DNA from: JBDTNL01 sp039933785
Lineage (GTDB): Bacteria > Acidobacteriota > Thermoanaerobaculia > Multivoradales > JAGPDF01
Length of the DNA stretch: 10,951 nucleotides
Direction: 5' to 3'
Assembly (NCBI GenBank): GCA_039933785.1
Contig: JBDTNL010000098.1
Span: 1 to 10,951 of the forward strand
Numbering within the stretch: the first letter of the stretch is position 1; every line of letters starts with the position of its first letter. The notes beneath the pieces were generated by a model. That model was not told the DNA's origin and searched no databases. It saw only the letters and a program-made list of their open reading frames with translations. A program made the position numbers and the translations under genes. This document shows, piece by piece, positions 5,061 to 10,951 of the stretch.

Positions 5061-8021
5061 TTGCGTCGGATCATCTGCCTTGCCCTACTCAGTCTCGCCG
5101 TGGCCGCAGGAGTAGCGCTTGCCGCGAACAGCGGCACCTTGGTGGTCGAGGTTGTCGACGCCAAGGGCGAGCCCATCGCCCACGTCGCGGTGCGCTTGCG
5201 TTCGACGGTCATGGTCAGTGTTCGCGAAGTCCAGAGTGACGAAACGGGACAGGTTCGCTTTGCCGGCCTCGCACCCGGGCGCTACGAGCTCGAGGCGCCC
5301 GAGGCGCCCAATGCGCCGACTCGGTCATCGCCGAGCGCGCGCGCCTCAGTGGAGGTCCGACTGGGTGAAGTCATCGTCGCCCGGCTGCGGCCGGGGAGTC
5401 CGGATGTCGCCGAGACCGCCACGGTGCACGGCGAGGATTCGCCGACCGATACCCGCAACGCTCGCGTGGCGTCGCATCTGGTGCTGCCGGCGCTCGACAG
5501 CCTACCGGTGACACGGGACTATCGCGGCTATGTGCAACTGGTCCCAGGCGTCAACGTTGTTCCGAATGGCGTGGCCCTCGAGGTATCCCGCGAGCCCGCA
5601 TCGAAGGCGGGCAACAACTATCAAGATCGAGGGGCCGTCCCGGGATCGCAGGACAACACTTACTACCTCGACGGCCTGAACATCACCGGTATGGCGAGCG
5701 GCACCGGCGATCTCGTGTTCGACAACGAGATCATCCGCGAGCAGGAAGTGATCACCTCGGGCGTGCCGCCGGAGCTCGGCGGCGGCGCGGGGTATGTCAC
5801 CAACGTGGTCACCAAGTCGGGTGGATCCCAGTTCTCGGGCAGCGTGAACCTCTTCCTGCAGAACCACGGCATGGTCGAGCGCCAGCGCAGCGACGACTCG
5901 CGGCTGCGTCAAGCCTTGCAAAACCGCTACGACGGCGGCCTCACGTTGGGCGGCCCGCTCGCGCGCGAGCGCCTGTGGTTCCTTCTCGCCGCGCAGCAGC
6001 GCGACAAGTCGAGCAGCAGCCGACTCTCCTCCTCGGCGAGCCCGACGGCCCAGACGGTGGACTATGGCGAACGCCGGCGCAGCCTGTTCGGCAAACTCAC
6101 TTGGGCGCCGAGCGCAGCCGACACCCTGACCGGGCTCTACTCTGCGGATCCATTCGAAACTCGCGGCACCGCCGACGTCAACGTCCCCCCCAACCGGTTC
6201 AGTCGATCGACCAGCGATCCGCGGACCGCGCTGCTCTCGTACCAGCGGGTCGCCGGCCAATCATGGTTCTTCGAAGGCCGCTTTGCCCATCTCGAGCAGG
6301 ACGACGTGTCGCGGGCCGAGAACCCCAACGCGGGGCCGGCAAACACCATCCTGTTCCCGGCCGGCGATCCGGCGCCGGCGTATGCGCGCCTGTTGGGTTC
6401 GGCGCCCGGCCGCTCAGAGACCGACTACACCCGCGAGCAAGGCGACGTGAACGCCACCGCGTTTCTTCCCTGGCACGGCGATCACACGGTCAAGATCGGT
6501 GCACAAGTCGAGCGCTGGCGCGAAGCCGTCCAAGGCTCATCGGGCTTCGGATTCACGCTCACGTCGCTTGCGCCGAGCCTTACCGGCATCAGCTTCGCCG
6601 AAGCGCGCGATCTCAACCTGCTGCCGGAGAGCGAGTACGACTTCGTGTATCGCTCGCTGCTGGCGGCGCCGTCTTCGGCGGCGTTTCATGCCGCCGATCG
6701 AAACGGCGACGGCGCCGTCAGCCCCGACGAGTTCGCCGCGCTTACCTTTCGCTCCAACGCGAACAACCGCGGCGGCGTCAACTTCCTCCGCGCCGAAGAC
6801 TTGCGTGTGGGGGTGAGCGACATCGAGATGCGCAACCGGGTTGCCTACGGGCAGGAGACCTGGCACACCGGCCCCTTCACGCTGCAGGCCGGCATGCGCA
6901 CGGAGATCCATTCCTACATCGCCTCCGACGGCTCGACCATCCTCACCATGGCCCCGGCCTGGCTGCCGCGCCTTGGCATCACCTGGGCCCCTGGAAATGA
7001 CGGACAGCAGCGGCTCTCACTGACCTACGCTGAGTATGTGAATCCGCTGCGCACCAGCATGGTGCGCTTCGCCGGCAACCTCACCGGCAGCGTCAGCGCC
7101 GACGAGATCCACATCGGCGACGACTGGTTCACCTATCGCGTCCGCGGCTCGCTCAGCCGCAACCGCGACGCCGGATTCGCGCCCAACCTGCGCAACGAAA
7201 CCGAGCGCGAATGGGCGCTCACCTACGCCGCCGTGATCTCGCCGACCCTCAACGTCCTGGCTCAAGCCTACGACCGCCGCGACCACGGCATGATCGAAGA
7301 CTACGACCCCAGCGTGTACTTCAATCCCGCGGTCGCTGGTGCCCTGGTCCTCACCCCGCAAGACTTCGGGTACGGCCCGGGCGGCCCCACCGACGTCAAC
7401 TACTTCCTAGGCAACCTGGTCGGCGGCCAACGCACCACCCGCGGTCTCGACCTCGCCCTCGAGCGTCGCTTCCAAGGCAATTGGAGCGGATCCCTCCAGT
7501 ACTCCTACAAGTGGTCGAGAGGCAACACCAACTCCCAAGGCGCCGCGGACCTGCAAGGCGACTTCCTCCAACTCGACCCCCGCCAACCCTGGATGAGCGG
7601 CCCGATCCCCGGCACCATTCCGCACCAGCTCAAGGCCTTCGGCGTCTATCGCACGCCGTTCCGTCTCGAGATCGGCGCCCTCGCCTACTGGACGAGCGGC
7701 GCCCGCTACACCGAAGCCGACATCTTCCACCCCACGAGCTCCGACATCTACTACAACCACCGCCTGCCCGACGGCGCGTACGTTCGCATGGGCAACAAAC
7801 AGCAACCGAGCTGGTCGACCCTCGACCTGCGGCTGCGCTACCCGATCGCGCTCGGGCGCGGATTCCTCGCCGATTGCTTTCTGGATGTGCGCAACGCGCT
7901 CAACAGCCAGAGCGCAATTCGCGTCGAATCGGGCTACGGGGATCCGACGTTTCAGTATGGAGAGCCGCGGGAGTTGTTGCTCCCGCGGCGGTGGGAGGTT
8001 GGGGTCAGGGTGGGATGGTGA
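5061..8021 (+). CDS. Oar-like TonB-dependent outer-membrane receptor with N-terminal carboxypeptidase-regulatory-like domain
   Basis: A 986-residue precursor starting at TTG. The signal peptide (1-21, cut near ALA|AN) is followed by a carboxypeptidase-regulatory-like beta-sandwich (about 24-80: GTLVVEVVDAKGEPIAHV ... GQVRFAGLAPGRYELE). Next is a plug domain (about 145-255) with DSLPVTRDYRGYVQLVPGV, DNTYYLDGLNITG, EVITSGVPPELGGGAGYVTN and VVTKSGGSQFSGSVNLFLQ, typical of Oar-like receptors. The remainder is a 22-strand-type barrel ending in the outer-membrane signature RRWEVGVRVGW with a terminal aromatic residue. No obvious TonB box is seen. Such receptors import large or scarce substrates using proton-motive force from TonB/ExbB/ExbD, none of which is encoded here; the substrate is unknown. 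A canonical EF-hand loop (residues 546-557) sits in a long probable surface loop. The gene is intact and uses the same codon style as its neighbours. Confidence 0.93.
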   Translation: MRRIICLALLSLAVAAGVALAANSGTLVVEVVDAKGEPIAHVAVRLRSTVMVSVREVQSDETGQVRFAGLAPGRYELEAPEAPNAPTRSSPSARASVEVRLGEVIVARLRPGSPDVAETATVHGEDSPTDTRNARVASHLVLPALDSLPVTRDYRGYVQLVPGVNVVPNGVALEVSREPASKAGNNYQDRGAVPGSQDNTYYLDGLNITGMASGTGDLVFDNEIIREQEVITSGVPPELGGGAGYVTNVVTKSGGSQFSGSVNLFLQNHGMVERQRSDDSRLRQALQNRYDGGLTLGGPLARERLWFLLAAQQRDKSSSSRLSSSASPTAQTVDYGERRRSLFGKLTWAPSAADTLTGLYSADPFETRGTADVNVPPNRFSRSTSDPRTALLSYQRVAGQSWFFEGRFAHLEQDDVSRAENPNAGPANTILFPAGDPAPAYARLLGSAPGRSETDYTREQGDVNATAFLPWHGDHTVKIGAQVERWREAVQGSSGFGFTLTSLAPSLTGISFAEARDLNLLPESEYDFVYRSLLAAPSSAAFHAADRNGDGAVSPDEFAALTFRSNANNRGGVNFLRAEDLRVGVSDIEMRNRVAYGQETWHTGPFTLQAGMRTEIHSYIASDGSTILTMAPAWLPRLGITWAPGNDGQQRLSLTYAEYVNPLRTSMVRFAGNLTGSVSADEIHIGDDWFTYRVRGSLSRNRDAGFAPNLRNETEREWALTYAAVISPTLNVLAQAYDRRDHGMIEDYDPSVYFNPAVAGALVLTPQDFGYGPGGPTDVNYFLGNLVGGQRTTRGLDLALERRFQGNWSGSLQYSYKWSRGNTNSQGAADLQGDFLQLDPRQPWMSGPIPGTIPHQLKAFGVYRTPFRLEIGALAYWTSGARYTEADIFHPTSSDIYYNHRLPDGAYVRMGNKQQPSWSTLDLRLRYPIALGRGFLADCFLDVRNALNSQSAIRVESGYGDPTFQYGEPRELLLPRRWEVGVRVGW
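6696..6731 (+). other. EF-hand calcium-binding loop inside the receptor barrel
   Basis: Residues 546-557 of the receptor read DRNGDGAVSPDE, a perfect 12-residue EF-hand loop. It has Asp at 1, Asn at 3, Asp at 5, Gly at 6, Val at 8, Ser at 9 and Glu at 12, flanked by helix-forming segments (SSAAFHAA before, FAALTFR after). It lies in a roughly 90-residue non-strand insertion, most likely an extracellular loop. Calcium binding is inferred from the motif alone. Confidence 0.75.
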
Positions 8022-8068
8022 GGCTCACCCGCGGCGGCAGGCACGACGACTTGCGAGCCGATCGAGGG

Positions 8069-8074
8069 TAAGCT
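8069..8074 (+). promoter_or_regulatory. candidate -10 element (TAAGCT) just before the MNT gene
   Basis: TAAGCT is followed by seven bases (TCAGCCC) and the ATG at 8082, again the TANNNT-N6/7-ATG layout of leaderless promoters. A GAGGG at 8064-8068 is too far upstream to be a good SD. This is the weakest of the three such sites in the window. Confidence 0.3.
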
Positions 8075-8081
8075 TCAGCCC

Positions 8082-8396
8082 ATGTTGCCCGCTAGGACGC
8101 GCCACGATGTCCTCACGCGCCTCCAAGCAAGGGCCGGCGAGATCCGGGCCCTCGGCGTGGTGCGGCTCGGGCTCTTCGGTTCCTTTGTCCGTGATGAGGC
8201 CGGACCCGCCAGCGATGTCGATCTCCTGGTCGACTTCGCGCCGGGCGAGAAGTCCTTCGATCGCTTCCTAGACCTCGCCGAGCTTCTCGATCGCAATCTC
8301 GGGAGAACGGTCGAGCTGCTTACCCGCGAGGGACTCAGCGCGCACATCGGCCCGAAGATTCTCCGGGAGGTGGAGGATGTCCCGCTCGGCAACTGA
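8082..8396 (+). CDS. mntA: MNT-domain nucleotidyltransferase, MntA-type antitoxin
   Basis: A 104-residue minimal nucleotidyltransferase. The signature GSX10DXD is intact: G33-S34 in GLFGSFVRDEAG, then D45 and D47 in SDVDLLVDF. The third carboxylate position is Glu (E78 in GRTVELLT), where many relatives have Asp. In type VII HepT/MntA modules the MNT protein uses ATP to AMPylate a Tyr next to the HEPN toxin's RNase motif and so silences it. The usual partner does follow immediately, starting 20 bases inside this gene, but it is broken (see 8377-8636). The antitoxin is thus an orphan relic that still looks functional. The start is the first ATG; no strong SD is present and a TAAGCT -10 lies seven bases upstream. 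Some MNT proteins work alone, so a separate role is possible. Confidence 0.88.
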   Translation: MLPARTRHDVLTRLQARAGEIRALGVVRLGLFGSFVRDEAGPASDVDLLVDFAPGEKSFDRFLDLAELLDRNLGRTVELLTREGLSAHIGPKILREVEDVPLGN

Positions 8397-8636
8397 GTAT
8401 CTGCGAGGACTTCCGAGCGCGACACCCGACGCTCGACGAGCGCGGGATGGCCGGCATGCGCGATTACCCTGATCCAGGGCTGCGCTGGGGTCGACCAAGA
8501 GCTGGTTTGGGATGTCGTTCGCGGCAAGATCCCCGAGTCATGGTCGGCCTCGCTCACGAAGCTCAACATCCGCCAGCCGGAGCCGGGCAGCTGCATTGGT
8601 TGCTGCCCGGTGAGAACGAGTAGCCCTGGTATTTGA
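8377..8636 (+). pseudogene. decayed HEPN (HepT/DUF86) toxin gene
   Basis: The pieces are collinear with HepT-type HEPN proteins but fall in three frames. The original start (ATG 8377, SD GGGAGGTGGAGG) gives MSRSATEYLR and then diverges, ending at a stop after about 31 codons. From 8405, in another frame, comes EDFRARHPTLDERGMAGMRDY, which in intact relatives lies some 60 residues further on, so most of the helical middle is deleted. One extra C in the CCC at 8467-8469 shifts the frame again to LIQGCAGVDQELVWDVV followed by RGKIPESWSASLTKLNIR (to about 8570), open to TGA at 8634-8636. Restored, the active site would read RDYLIQGC where the family has RDxLIHxY: the catalytic His is Gln and the AMPylation-target Tyr is Cys. 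The product cannot be an active RNase. The convergent gene ends inside this relic. Confidence 0.85.
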
Positions 8637-10951
8637 TTCTGTCGTTGCACGAGCTCAAGCTCGTGCAGAATCCGTTGTAGCAGTCCTGTACGGCGGCACC
8701 GCATCCGGGACTGAACGAGCAGTCCTGCGCGCCACCGCCACAGGAACGAAGTGCGGGACCGGTAGAGCACTTCCAAATCTCGGTGCAGGCAGAAATGTTC
8801 ACGCACTGCACCGACCCAGAGTCGCGTACGCTCAGTTGATTCCCGCTCGAGCAGGCGGTGTCGACATAGCAAAGGCCGTTTGCCCCGGCTACGGGCGCAA
8901 AGTAGCCGGTCACGTCCATGATCACGTCCACCGCGCCACCCCCCGTAAGCGTAGCAAGCGCAGCCACGTCACCCTGCCCATCGCTCGCTGGAGCGACCAC
9001 GGCGTTGTTGGCGCGAGTCAAGCCGCCCTTGAAGCTGACGCTCGATGTGTTGGGTACAGAAAGATCTGCCGGCCACAACGATAACGAACCCGTTCCTCCT
9101 GGGTTGACAGTCGTGAGGTTCACCGACACAGACCGGGCGGTCGCCGGAATGCCACACTTTCCGGCGACCTGGAAAAACCGCCGCTGCCCGCTCTCGAGCG
9201 GAGGCGCATCTGCTGACAGTCGCGTGTCGAACACTCGGCAAGGCGTCAGGGTGAAGAACTGCTGGGCCTGGCCGAAGGTCGGGAGCGGGACCGCGATAGT
9301 GACCGCAGCGGTCACGCGAAAGGCGATGGGCACTCCTGTCGCATAGTTGTTGACCCCAATCCACCAGCGACCGGTCTGGAGGAGAGGCGTACATGCCTCT
9401 GACTGGGCTAGCCCGAGATAGGGCCGGCAGTCGTAGTGCGACAAGTCTGGTTTAGCGCCGAAACGCACGTAGAGATCTGCATCCTCACTGAGGCGGTCTA
9501 GCAACATCGACAGGCCGTCAACGCCGACGGGAACGTCGAAGTAGAAGTATTGCCATACCGTCTGCTGTGCGCCACCGGGCAGGGTCATCGAGTACGGAAC
9601 TCTGTTGGTGAGCTGGATATCCTGTTGGCTCTGAATATAGTTCACGGTCGCCGTGTGTGCGCCCGCAGGCATCGTCACGAGATTGCTGACCGCCGTTGAG
9701 CCGTTGTTGTCTGTCCCCAACCAGCTACCAACCGAGAATCCTGCAGAAGGCGAAGCCTGCAGCTGTACCTGGGCTCCAGCAACATACTGCCCAGCAGAGC
9801 AACTGGTTGAGTTGGCCGGCGTCGCCACTGGGTTGCCGCCTGTGCCTGTGTGCGTCAGCGACAGCGGATAGCACGAAGGCGGAAGCGCCACGTAGTTCAC
9901 GGTCGCTGTGCGGGCTCCCGCAGGCATCGTCACGACATTCGTGACCGCCGTTGAGCCGTTGTTGTCTGTCCCCAACCAGCTACCAACCGAGAATCCTGCA
10001 GAAGGCGAAGCCTGCAGCTGTACCTGGGCTCCAGCAACATACTGCCCAGCAGAGCAACTGGTTGAGTTGGCCGGCGTCGCCACTGGGTTGCCGCCTGTGC
10101 CTGTGTGCGTCAGCGACAGCGGATAGCACGAAGGCGGAAGCGCCACGTAGTTCACGGTCGCTGTGCGGGCTCCCGCAGGCATCGTCACGACATTCGTGAC
10201 CGCCGTTGAGCCGTTGTTGTCTGTCCCCAACCAGCTACCAACCGAGAATCCTGCAGAAGGCGAAGCCTGCAGCTGTACCTGGGCTCCAGCAACATACTGC
10301 CCAGCAGAGCAACTGGTTGAGTTGGCCGGCGTCGCCACTGGGTTGCCCCCGGTGCCTGTGTGCGTCAGCGACAGTGGATAGCACAAAGGTGGGATTGCAA
10401 CGTAGTTGACGGTCGCCGTACGGGCGCCCGCAGGCATCGTCACGACATTCGTGAGCGCCGTTGAGCCGTTGTTGTCCGTTCCGGACCAACTTCCGACCGA
10501 GAAGCCCGCGGAGGAAGCTGCCTGTAGCTGAATCAGCGCTCCGGAAACGTACTGCCCGGCACCGCAGCCGGTCGAACTGCCGGGTGCTGCAGAGGGGTCC
10601 GAACCAACGCCTGTGTGGCTGAGGGATAGGTAATAGCAAGGCTGGTAGACCGGGATCGACTGAAACTTCGCGGGATAGCCCTGTTGGTCGCTAGTAACCG
10701 TGCTGGATTGTGGGAAGCGGGGCATAAGATCGCCGAATACCCTCCAGCTGTCCGAGCCATTGTTTCCAGTGGTCTGGTTCGAAGATTCGTCGATGTAGTT
10801 GGCGCGCCAGCGAAGCTGAATGCTCCCGGGTGCTTGGGGCGTGACTCGCACTGTTGCGTACCAGCTGTGGCTGCTGGAAGTAGTACTCGCACGCCGTGCG
10901 CTCACGAGGTAGTTGGTTGGTCTCATGGTTGTGCCGTCGAGCCTGGTGATG
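8563..10951 (-). CDS. large secreted multidomain protein: InlB-B-like repeats, PPC-like domain, CRVFDTR module, Cys-rich tail (5' end outside window)
   Basis: 795 codons are visible and the frame is open to the right edge. An internal ATG at 10926 could start it, but there is no SD and no signal peptide, so the true start is probably outside. In order there is an uncharacterised beta-rich stretch (to 10639), then four 85-residue repeats (9619-10638) of the divergent InlB-B/'bacterial repeat' type (CYPLSLTHTG ... AGFSVGSW ... VTMPAG ... TATVNY). A PPC-like domain follows (about 9300-9620: YFYFDVP, SEDADLYVRFG, GRWWIGVNNY). Then comes a module with FTLTPCRVFDTR, GIPATARSVSVNLTTV and DVIMDVTGYF (about 8890-9270). 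The last 105 residues carry 14 cysteines and probably form disulfides. These are parts of exported surface or extracellular proteins, often proteases; any catalytic domain lies off-window. The stop lies inside the HEPN relic. Confidence 0.82.
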   Translation of the reverse strand, partial: ITRLDGTTMRPTNYLVSARRASTTSSSHSWYATVRVTPQAPGSIQLRWRANYIDESSNQTTGNNGSDSWRVFGDLMPRFPQSSTVTSDQQGYPAKFQSIPVYQPCYYLSLSHTGVGSDPSAAPGSSTGCGAGQYVSGALIQLQAASSAGFSVGSWSGTDNNGSTALTNVVTMPAGARTATVNYVAIPPLCYPLSLTHTGTGGNPVATPANSTSCSAGQYVAGAQVQLQASPSAGFSVGSWLGTDNNGSTAVTNVVTMPAGARTATVNYVALPPSCYPLSLTHTGTGGNPVATPANSTSCSAGQYVAGAQVQLQASPSAGFSVGSWLGTDNNGSTAVTNVVTMPAGARTATVNYVALPPSCYPLSLTHTGTGGNPVATPANSTSCSAGQYVAGAQVQLQASPSAGFSVGSWLGTDNNGSTAVSNLVTMPAGAHTATVNYIQSQQDIQLTNRVPYSMTLPGGAQQTVWQYFYFDVPVGVDGLSMLLDRLSEDADLYVRFGAKPDLSHYDCRPYLGLAQSEACTPLLQTGRWWIGVNNYATGVPIAFRVTAAVTIAVPLPTFGQAQQFFTLTPCRVFDTRLSADAPPLESGQRRFFQVAGKCGIPATARSVSVNLTTVNPGGTGSLSLWPADLSVPNTSSVSFKGGLTRANNAVVAPASDGQGDVAALATLTGGGAVDVIMDVTGYFAPVAGANGLCYVDTACSSGNQLSVRDSGSVQCVNISACTEIWKCSTGPALRSCGGGAQDCSFSPGCGAAVQDCYNGFCTSLSSCNDRIKYQGYSFSPGSNQCSCPAPAGGC
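9619..10638 (-). repeat. four tandem 85-residue (255-bp) coding repeats
   Basis: Units, in reading order, are 10384-10638, 10129-10383, 9874-10128 and 9619-9873. Each begins with Cys (CYxLSLxHTG), has a second Cys near position 25, then AGFSVGSW and ends in TATVNY. The first unit differs from the others at many residues (for example CYYLSLSHTGVGSDPSAAPG); the last changes only at its C-terminal end (SNLVTMPAGAHTATVNYIQ). Two Cys per unit suggests one disulfide in each. Confidence 0.93.
9687..10347. repeat. block of essentially perfect 255-bp nucleotide periodicity
   Basis: Read by eye, every base from 9687 to 10347 recurs at a 255-bp offset within the block, about 2.6 copies, with breaks only at the edges (left of 9687, and at 10348 where G becomes C). 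Synonymous positions are identical too, so the copies are recent duplications or are kept alike by gene conversion; the older first unit has drifted. Confidence 0.88.

Noticed and set aside
5502..6260. A 252-codon minus-strand frame opposite the receptor plug
   Set aside because: It shows no recognisable motifs or SD, and the plug domain on the plus strand explains the constraint.
8017..8029. GGTGA-GGC-TCACC hairpin at the receptor stop codon
   Set aside because: A five-pair stem with no T-run is common by chance in GC-rich DNA.
7211..8071. A 286-codon plus-strand frame overlapping the end of the receptor
   Set aside because: It is Arg/Pro-rich shadow sequence in another frame of the receptor barrel, with no start signal.
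8082..8636. A functional HEPN/MNT toxin-antitoxin system
   Set aside because: The HEPN gene is split over three frames with a deletion and lost active-site residues, so only the MNT partner can be functional.
9653..10409. Near-identical short plus-strand ORFs repeated every 255 bp
   Set aside because: They recur only because the coding repeat on the minus strand recurs; they have no start signals and are not separate genes.
9619..10638. Possible CRISPR or intergenic repeat array
   Set aside because: The 255-bp period, unbroken reading frame and absence of spacers show a coding domain repeat.

Overview
The window is GC-rich bacterial chromosome with ordinary intergenic gaps, no RNA genes and no recognisable mobile element. 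The best guess for the host is an Acidobacteriota-type organism (Thermoanaerobaculia-like), with Myxococcota or a related phylum as an alternative. The grounds are an Oar-like TonB-dependent receptor with an internal EF-hand, a secreted protein carrying a 'TPCRVFDTR...VTGYF' module, and TANNNT-type -10 elements placed directly before start codons. This is family-level recall, not a database result.

Left part (1-3331). A minus-strand three-gene operon reads leftward: a small membrane protein (1117-1527), a DUF4386 membrane protein (446-1120) and a secreted or membrane-anchored PHB-depolymerase/LpqC-type esterase that runs off the left edge (1-437). It is divergent from a two-component system reading rightward: a PhoP/QseB-type response regulator (1660-2322) and a PhoQ-like histidine kinase with almost no periplasmic sensor (2333-3331). 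The 132-bp divergent region holds a symmetric set of four CTGAA/TTCAG half-sites (1551-1589) with 11-bp periodicity. Its minus-strand pair ends 11 bp before a TAGGTT -10 element. This is the geometry of OmpR-family activation, so the regulator probably controls both itself and the divergent membrane/esterase operon.

Middle (3332-8021). Next come an exported tandem cupredoxin-like protein (3390-4256), a small single-pass membrane protein of unknown function (4347-4964) and a 986-residue Oar-like TonB-dependent receptor (5061-8021). The receptor starts at a TTG chosen by a strong ribosome binding site and a signal peptide.

Right part (8022-10951). An intact MNT nucleotidyltransferase antitoxin (8082-8396) is followed by a wrecked HEPN toxin gene (8377-8636). 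The toxin has an internal deletion, a frameshift and a His-to-Gln change in its catalytic motif. Converging on it from the right edge is the 3' end of a large secreted protein (8563-10951, minus strand). This has four 85-residue InlB-B-like repeats, three of them nearly identical at DNA level, then a PPC-like domain, the CRVFDTR module and a 14-cysteine tail.

The points most worth following are the symmetric operator and its predicted regulon, the apparently leaderless genes, the decayed HEPN/MNT module and the recently amplified 255-bp repeats.
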